From assembly GCF_003332885.2 (NCBI RefSeq), contig NZ_QOWJ01000003.1, positions 1-64,000 of the forward strand: a stretch of 64,000 nucleotides of DNA, written 5' to 3'. The stretch is from Paracnuella aquatica (lineage in GTDB: Bacteria; Bacteroidota; Bacteroidia; Chitinophagales; Chitinophagaceae). Below the pieces are notes generated by a model. That model searched no databases and was not told the DNA's origin. It saw only the letters and a list, made by a program, of their open reading frames with translations. Numbering within the stretch: position 1 is the stretch's first letter; every line of letters begins with the position of its first letter. Positions 59,808-64,000 of this stretch are shown here, piece after piece. Made by a program: the position numbers and the translations under genes.

Positions 59808-61076
59808 CTATCCTTTCGGCATCCAGCCTTCCACGTTGCCGGCACGCACTAGTGTGTATTCCTCAAAATATCCCAACACTTCTACCTGGCTGCCTTTCGG
59901 AATCGATTGGGCTGTTGCCGCATCGGCTGCGGGCAATTGTAGTAAGGAAAGTTGGACGGTAGCCGGCTGGGCTTTTAAAGGCTTGGTGGTTGGCTGCACG
60001 GCACTGAACGGAACCTCCATGATCGTTCCATCGGGCAGGGCAGCCAAATAAGTTTTGGCGCCAACCGCCACCGGCATTACAATGGTATTGGTAGGTAAAG
60101 TGCCGCCGTTTGCCGCTTTGGTTAGCCGCATGTATCCCGCCAGCGATTTTTTAGGCACGGCTGCAGGTTTTTTCACCACTTTATTTACAAAAATCAAGGG
60201 GTCAACCGGCCCGCGGGTTGTGTAAATGCCAAAGTGCAGGTGCGCCGGTGTAGTGCGGGCATTACCGGTATTGCCCACCGTGCCCAGCGTATCGCCTTTG
60301 CTTACGGTCTGGCCCGATTGCACCAAGTGTTTATCGAGGTGGGCGTAATACAGCGTATAATCTTTACCGTGAGGACGCAGCCACACCACTTTACCACCAA
60401 TCGGCGTTTCCTGAATGGCGGTAACGTAGCCATCCAACGCCGCTACTGCCGGCGAACCTTTTTTTGCAAAAATGTCCACCCCTTCGTGGCGGCGTTTGCC
60501 ACCGTCGCGGTCGGCACCCCAAAACGAACCAATGTTGGCTTTGGGATCGGTTACCGGAAAGCCAATCGATGGGCCCTGCGTAACTGTAATGGAATAGTTG
60601 CCGCCCTTGAGCAACTCCGGCTGCAGGCGCAGCGTGTAAGTGCCGGCGGTTTCTATATCGTAGGTAAATTCCTGCGCTGCCGTATCGGCAGCATGCAGCA
60701 GTTGGGGCTCTGTGCCTGTTTCGTGCTGGTACAGTTCGGCATACAGTGTAAACGGAGCGGCAGGTTTATCGAGGGCAATGCGTAGCTGGCCGCCCTTTTT
60801 TGCGTCAAACTGAAGCCCCAGCGCCAGTTGCTGCGCGGCGGGAAAATGACCATCCAGTTTGAACGGAATGGTCATTTTTACCGGCTGCGCCAAAGCTGCA
60901 TTGCCGGCGGCCGTCCAGCGCAGGCCTTCGGGAGTTTTGTCTAAATCTTTTTTATCCAGTGCCTGTTCGTATGCCTCGCGGGGCGTTTTTGGACCAAACA
61001 CGGTGGCGGCTACTTTGCCGCAGGATGCCAGGGCCAGGGAGCCCGAAAGCATCAGGAGGAAGAGGTTGTTTTTCAT
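59808..61076 (-). CDS. M23 peptidase lipoprotein with C-terminal SH3-like domain
   Basis: A cell-wall endopeptidase of 422 residues. The lipobox LALASC gives lipidation at Cys19. A beta-rich domain (about 60-175; FTYDIETAGTYTLRLQPELL) precedes the LytM/M23 core with zinc ligands H197 and D201 (RRHEGVDIFAKKG) and H279, H281 (PAHLHFG); the canonical set is complete, so the enzyme should be active. The C-terminal SH3-like region (SIPKGSQVEVLGYFEEYTLVRAGNVEGWMPKG) probably binds peptidoglycan. The start is given as 61076 (MKNNLFLLML); in-frame ATGs at 61082 and 61094 are possible. Likely in the periplasm, tethered to a membrane. Confidence 0.9.
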   Translation of the reverse strand: MKNNLFLLMLSGSLALASCGKVAATVFGPKTPREAYEQALDKKDLDKTPEGLRWTAAGNAALAQPVKMTIPFKLDGHFPAAQQLALGLQFDAKKGGQLRIALDKPAAPFTLYAELYQHETGTEPQLLHAADTAAQEFTYDIETAGTYTLRLQPELLKGGNYSITVTQGPSIGFPVTDPKANIGSFWGADRDGGKRRHEGVDIFAKKGSPAVAALDGYVTAIQETPIGGKVVWLRPHGKDYTLYYAHLDKHLVQSGQTVSKGDTLGTVGNTGNARTTPAHLHFGIYTTRGPVDPLIFVNKVVKKPAAVPKKSLAGYMRLTKAANGGTLPTNTIVMPVAVGAKTYLAALPDGTIMEVPFSAVQPTTKPLKAQPATVQLSLLQLPAADAATAQSIPKGSQVEVLGYFEEYTLVRAGNVEGWMPKG

Positions 61077-61137
61077 AGCCATTGTGCCGCGCAATGTGCA
61101 AACGGAGGGCCGGAAAAGGTGAAGAAAAGCAAAAAGA

Positions 61138-61330
61138 ATGTCGAACAGAGGAACAAGGAACAGACGAATGATGAAGTAGGGAAGGGGCTCGTAAACTATT
61201 GATTATGAATTATTAGTTATTGGGGTTAACACAAATACATAACTCATCATTTATATTTCCTTCATCCTTGTTCGATATTCTCGCCAGACTTCTTCTGTTC
61301 GAAATTCCTTGTTCGTCTGTTCGACATTTC
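61138..61330. repeat. A-type long imperfect inverted repeat
   Basis: The left arm AATGTCGAACAGAGGAACAA (from 61138) continues as GGAACAGACGAATGATGAAG. The right arm, CTTCTGTTCGAAATTCC and TTGTTCGTCTGTTCGACATT, ends at the tamL stop codon. Inner AT-rich words (ATTGATTATGAATTATT) lie between, without a four-hairpin element. This is the same plan as 39096-39290. Confidence 0.7.
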
Positions 61331-61331
61331 C

Positions 61332-63620
61332 TTAGAACGGATAGCCAATCGCCAGGTTGAACACCAGGTTTTCTTTGCGCCATTGTTTTTGCCCGAAACG
61401 CAGATCCGAGAACCAGCGTGGGTTTTGTTCCCACGGTTTGCGCACCGGTATGCCCAGGTCCACACGGATCACAAACAACTGGATATCCAGCCGCAAGCCC
61501 ACGCCGGTACCTACTGCCAGTTCTTTTACCCAGTTTTTCGAAAACTTGGCGCCGGGACGATTCGGGTCTTCATTGCGGAGCCAGATGTTACCGGCATCCA
61601 GGAAAATGGCGCCATACAGCGGGCCGCTGATGCGTGGCCGGAACTCCGTATTGAATTCCAGCCTAATATCGCCGGTCTGGTCGGTAAAAGTGGTGGGCTC
61701 ATCCGGGCGGTAGGTGCCGGGGCCCAGGGTGCGGCTGCGGAAGGCCCGGATGCTGTTGTTGCCGCCAGCAAAGAATTGTTTTACATAAGGCAGCCGGTTG
61801 GAGTTTCCGTACGGAAAGCCCATACCCACGATGATGCGGTTGGCCCAGGTAAGCGCCGGTCCAAAGCTGCGGTAGTAGCGCAGGTCGGTTTCAAACTTGG
61901 CGTACTGATCAAACACTGCATTGAACAGGCGCTTGGGATTTTCGGGGCTGCCTTTGCCGCCGGTAAATGCACCGGCCAGGTTACCCGAAAGATCGATCAG
62001 GCCATTGAAATAAAACGAATTGGGCTTGGTGACACCAGCCACCATGTCGTTGTAATTAAAATTGTAGTTCATCCCCAGCACAAACTGCGAGTCGATGATG
62101 TTGGAGAGGTAGGGGTATTTTACAATATTGGCCCGGTACTCGGCTGTTACATTGATCGGCTGCACATAGGTAATGCTCACGGGGTTAAACTCATGCCGAA
62201 CCTTCGGGGTTTGCTGCCAGGTGTAGCCAAAACCGCCGCGGAACGAATTGAGTGTGTACAGTTTGTTGCGGGTCAGGATATCATAGCCGAGCACAAAATT
62301 GGAATGCGGCACAAAGCTGCCACGGGTACGCACATCAAAAAACGGGATCACAAACCGAGGAATACTGAGGGTGGCCTCAGCACCGGTGCGGAACGTGTTG
62401 TAACCACGGAAGTTGCCGCCAAACTGCGTTTCGCTACCTACATAAGCCGATATGCGCAGGTGCTCACCGGCTCCAAATGTGTTGCGGTTGCGCCAGCTTA
62501 CCGTCAGTTCCAAACCATTCTGGTTGCTGCTTTTGGTGATGGCATTGGTTTCGGCCCGGATCGATTTTTTGGGTAGCGGCGTCAGGTAGTAATAGGCATC
62601 CAGCTTGTTGCTGTCGGGCAGGGGCTCAAACCGGTTTTTTACAAAACGAAACTCGTTCAGGTTAATGAGCCGCTGCAGGCTCATGTTGTGGTCGGTGCGG
62701 TTGTAGAGCTCACCGGGGCGGAACTGCATGGCCAGGTCGAACATTTTCGGCTTATACCGGTTGCGCGGATCAATTACAGTAAAGCCTTTATATAGTGTGC
62801 CGGTGTTTTTAGCCGTGTCCAGTCGGCTGGAATTGAGGTTATAACCGCTGTAAATGTACACCCTGTTGATGCGATAGGGCTCGTCGGCTTCGCTGGGTGT
62901 TTGCGGCTTCAGCACCATGCGCAGGTCAATCGATGCATCGCCGTCGGTAGTGTCAACCTGGGCCAGCAAAAACTCGGGGCTAAAGAAATAATATCCCCGC
63001 TCTTTCAGGTACGCATCAATCCTGATCCGTTCGCCTTTAATTACATCCAGGTCAAATGGAGCGCCGGATTTAAGGAGCGCAGCCGTAGTACTTTCGCGGA
63101 TGGAAGCGGCCAGTGCACTGCTGTCTTGCGGGTATATTACCGAATCGAGCAGGTATTGACGCCCTGCCAGTGCGGTGTATTTTACGCTGCCCTTTTTTGC
63201 CGACAGCGTAGAGTCGGCACTGACCGAAGCACGGAAAAAGCCTTTGTTCTCGAGGTGGGTGCGCAGGTTGTCCATGTTTACCTGCATGTTCACATCGCTC
63301 ATCAGCACCGGCGGCTCACCCTGGCGTTCGCGGATGCGGCCCCAAAAAGAGCTGTCTCTTTTATTGCTCAGCGCATTATAAATCAATAGTTTAAATGGAA
63401 TGCCTAAAAACCGCGCATTCGGTTTGGGCCGCGTCAGGCCTTGCAGGTCGGAACGGAGCACCTTGCGCAGTTTGGCGCTGGCACTGTCGGCCTTCAGGTC
63501 TACGGTGGCGCCGGTGTACAGGCGGTCGCCGGCAGGAACGCTTTTGGTAACATTGCAGGCCGCCAGCAGCACCAGGGCTACCAGCGGGCAAAACAACTTT
63601 AATGACTGCTGTCGGTTCAT
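61332..63620 (-). CDS. BamA/TamA-family outer-membrane lipoprotein TamL
   Basis: 762 residues. The lipobox LLAAC (Cys22) marks the lipoprotein form of TamA found in Bacteroidota (TamL). POTRA-like repeats occupy about 40-330 (LRTHLENKGFFRASVSADST, GERIRIDAYLKERGYYFFSP). The 16-stranded barrel follows, with the Omp85 signature segment FAGGNNSIRAFRSRTLGPGTY (loop 6 VRGF/Y-like, here IRAF) and an end GYPF. With TamB it takes part in outer-membrane assembly or lipid transport. The ATG overlaps the tamB stop (ATGA), so the two are coupled. Confidence 0.93.
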   Translation of the reverse strand: MNRQQSLKLFCPLVALVLLAACNVTKSVPAGDRLYTGATVDLKADSASAKLRKVLRSDLQGLTRPKPNARFLGIPFKLLIYNALSNKRDSSFWGRIRERQGEPPVLMSDVNMQVNMDNLRTHLENKGFFRASVSADSTLSAKKGSVKYTALAGRQYLLDSVIYPQDSSALAASIRESTTAALLKSGAPFDLDVIKGERIRIDAYLKERGYYFFSPEFLLAQVDTTDGDASIDLRMVLKPQTPSEADEPYRINRVYIYSGYNLNSSRLDTAKNTGTLYKGFTVIDPRNRYKPKMFDLAMQFRPGELYNRTDHNMSLQRLINLNEFRFVKNRFEPLPDSNKLDAYYYLTPLPKKSIRAETNAITKSSNQNGLELTVSWRNRNTFGAGEHLRISAYVGSETQFGGNFRGYNTFRTGAEATLSIPRFVIPFFDVRTRGSFVPHSNFVLGYDILTRNKLYTLNSFRGGFGYTWQQTPKVRHEFNPVSITYVQPINVTAEYRANIVKYPYLSNIIDSQFVLGMNYNFNYNDMVAGVTKPNSFYFNGLIDLSGNLAGAFTGGKGSPENPKRLFNAVFDQYAKFETDLRYYRSFGPALTWANRIIVGMGFPYGNSNRLPYVKQFFAGGNNSIRAFRSRTLGPGTYRPDEPTTFTDQTGDIRLEFNTEFRPRISGPLYGAIFLDAGNIWLRNEDPNRPGAKFSKNWVKELAVGTGVGLRLDIQLFVIRVDLGIPVRKPWEQNPRWFSDLRFGQKQWRKENLVFNLAIGYPF

Positions 63621-64000
63621 TGGTTCTTTTGTTCGGTTTGGGGTTCTTGCTCTCTTGCGTTAAGTGCTTCTATTTCGCGTTGCAGCTGCCACTGTTTCCG
63701 TCGTTCTTCTTTCTTTTTCGTGCTTTCAAATATTTGCCGAACCCGGTTGTAATCTACCGTCATAATAAAGCCGAGGCCGGTTTCAATAACATGGCCCAAC
63801 AGTTCGGCCTCGTATTCGTTGCGGCGGTAAAACCGCAGCGCATAGCGGCCATCGCGGCTCAGTTGATAATTAATGGCTACGTTGCCGGCAATGTTCGACG
63901 ACCGCTGGTTGGTTTGTTGTGCGCCTTCCAGCATAAAGTCAGAGCCCACGTTTACCGTCAGCCGGTCGTTGAGCAGGCGTTTGCTCAAGCCCACGTTCAG
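63617..64000 (-). CDS. tamB: TamB C-terminus (partial, runs off the window)
   Basis: Only the last about 127 codons are present; the frame continues past 64000. The visible part (LNVGLSKRLLNDRLTVNVG...IAGNVAINYQLSRDGRYALRFYRRNEYEAELLGHVIETGLGFIMTVDYN) is the DUF490/TamB C-terminal domain that contacts TamA or TamL, followed by a charged coil. TamB spans the periplasm as a beta-groove lipid conduit. It overlaps tamL by 4 bp (ATGA). Confidence 0.9.
   Translation of the reverse strand: MNVGLSKRLLNDRLTVNVGSDFMLEGAQQTNQRSSNIAGNVAINYQLSRDGRYALRFYRRNEYEAELLGHVIETGLGFIMTVDYNRVRQIFESTKKKEERRKQWQLQREIEALNAREQEPQTEQKNQ

Noticed and set aside
1-64000. tRNA, rRNA or riboswitch genes
   Set aside because: Scanning the gaps by eye I saw no cloverleaf, CCA-type end or known riboswitch core; a covariance-model search would be needed to exclude small RNAs.

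Overview
This window reads as chromosomal DNA of a Bacteroidota bacterium, most likely from the Chitinophagaceae or a close relative. The evidence is a full-length SprA (the type IX secretion translocon), a protein with a CHU_C gliding-type C-terminal sorting domain, a PorE-like TPR/PD40/OmpA protein, a SusC/SusD pair, and the lipoprotein TamL beside TamB. Many genes also carry the phylum's promoter -7 element TAnnTTTG, and Shine-Dalgarno sequences are essentially absent. The family assignment is inference. I see no rRNA, tRNA, CRISPR array, prophage, transposase or plasmid gene.

Layout. 1-8.1 kb: a small membrane protein, a GNAT acetyltransferase, a gamma-family PLP lyase, a DinB-fold protein, two secreted zinc proteases and a membrane acyltransferase. 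8.3-17.4 kb: fabH, ruvA and the 7.2-kb sprA. 17.5-24.8 kb: a DUF4386 membrane protein convergent with a Crp/Fnr regulator, an OstA-like secreted protein, a 1196-residue Cache-type membrane sensor with no recognised output domain, an SDR and a secreted protein of unknown function. 24.8-32.3 kb: a GNAT, a PKD/CHU_C surface protein, an alpha/beta hydrolase coupled to a DUF4105 (Lnb-like) protein, a short DUF2339 protein and a UDG-fold protein. 32.5-40.2 kb: guaB, DinB, dprA, the PorE-like gene, queE and folD. 40.2-49.2 kb: an outer-membrane barrel gene overlapping a helix-hairpin-helix/barrel gene, then a susC-susD-DUF1735 uptake operon. 49.3-59.7 kb: housekeeping genes (DUF3467, radC, prs, rplY, pth, an FAH-family gene, a fused branched-chain 2-oxoacid dehydrogenase E1, a GH2 enzyme, a CDGSH protein). 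59.8-64 kb: an M23 lipoprotein, then tamL and the 3' end of tamB.

Much of the functional content is envelope biogenesis and secretion. SprA and the PorE-like protein belong to type IX secretion, the CHU_C protein is a predicted client, and TamL/TamB and DUF4105 serve outer-membrane and lipoprotein assembly.

The least explained part is intergenic. Three copies of a ~187-bp element (49783-49968, 54447-54635, 57096-57284) each hold four triloop palindromes, two on each strand in the order right-right-left-left. Base changes between copies preserve pairing between the first and third units. Two copies lie inside ~510-bp direct repeats that bracket the E1 gene. Other gaps carry long imperfect inverted repeats made of reiterated short words, often starting within bases of a stop codon. 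Several genes (ruvA, guaB, folD, radC) have a -7 element ending 3-4 nt before the ATG, which predicts leaderless mRNAs.
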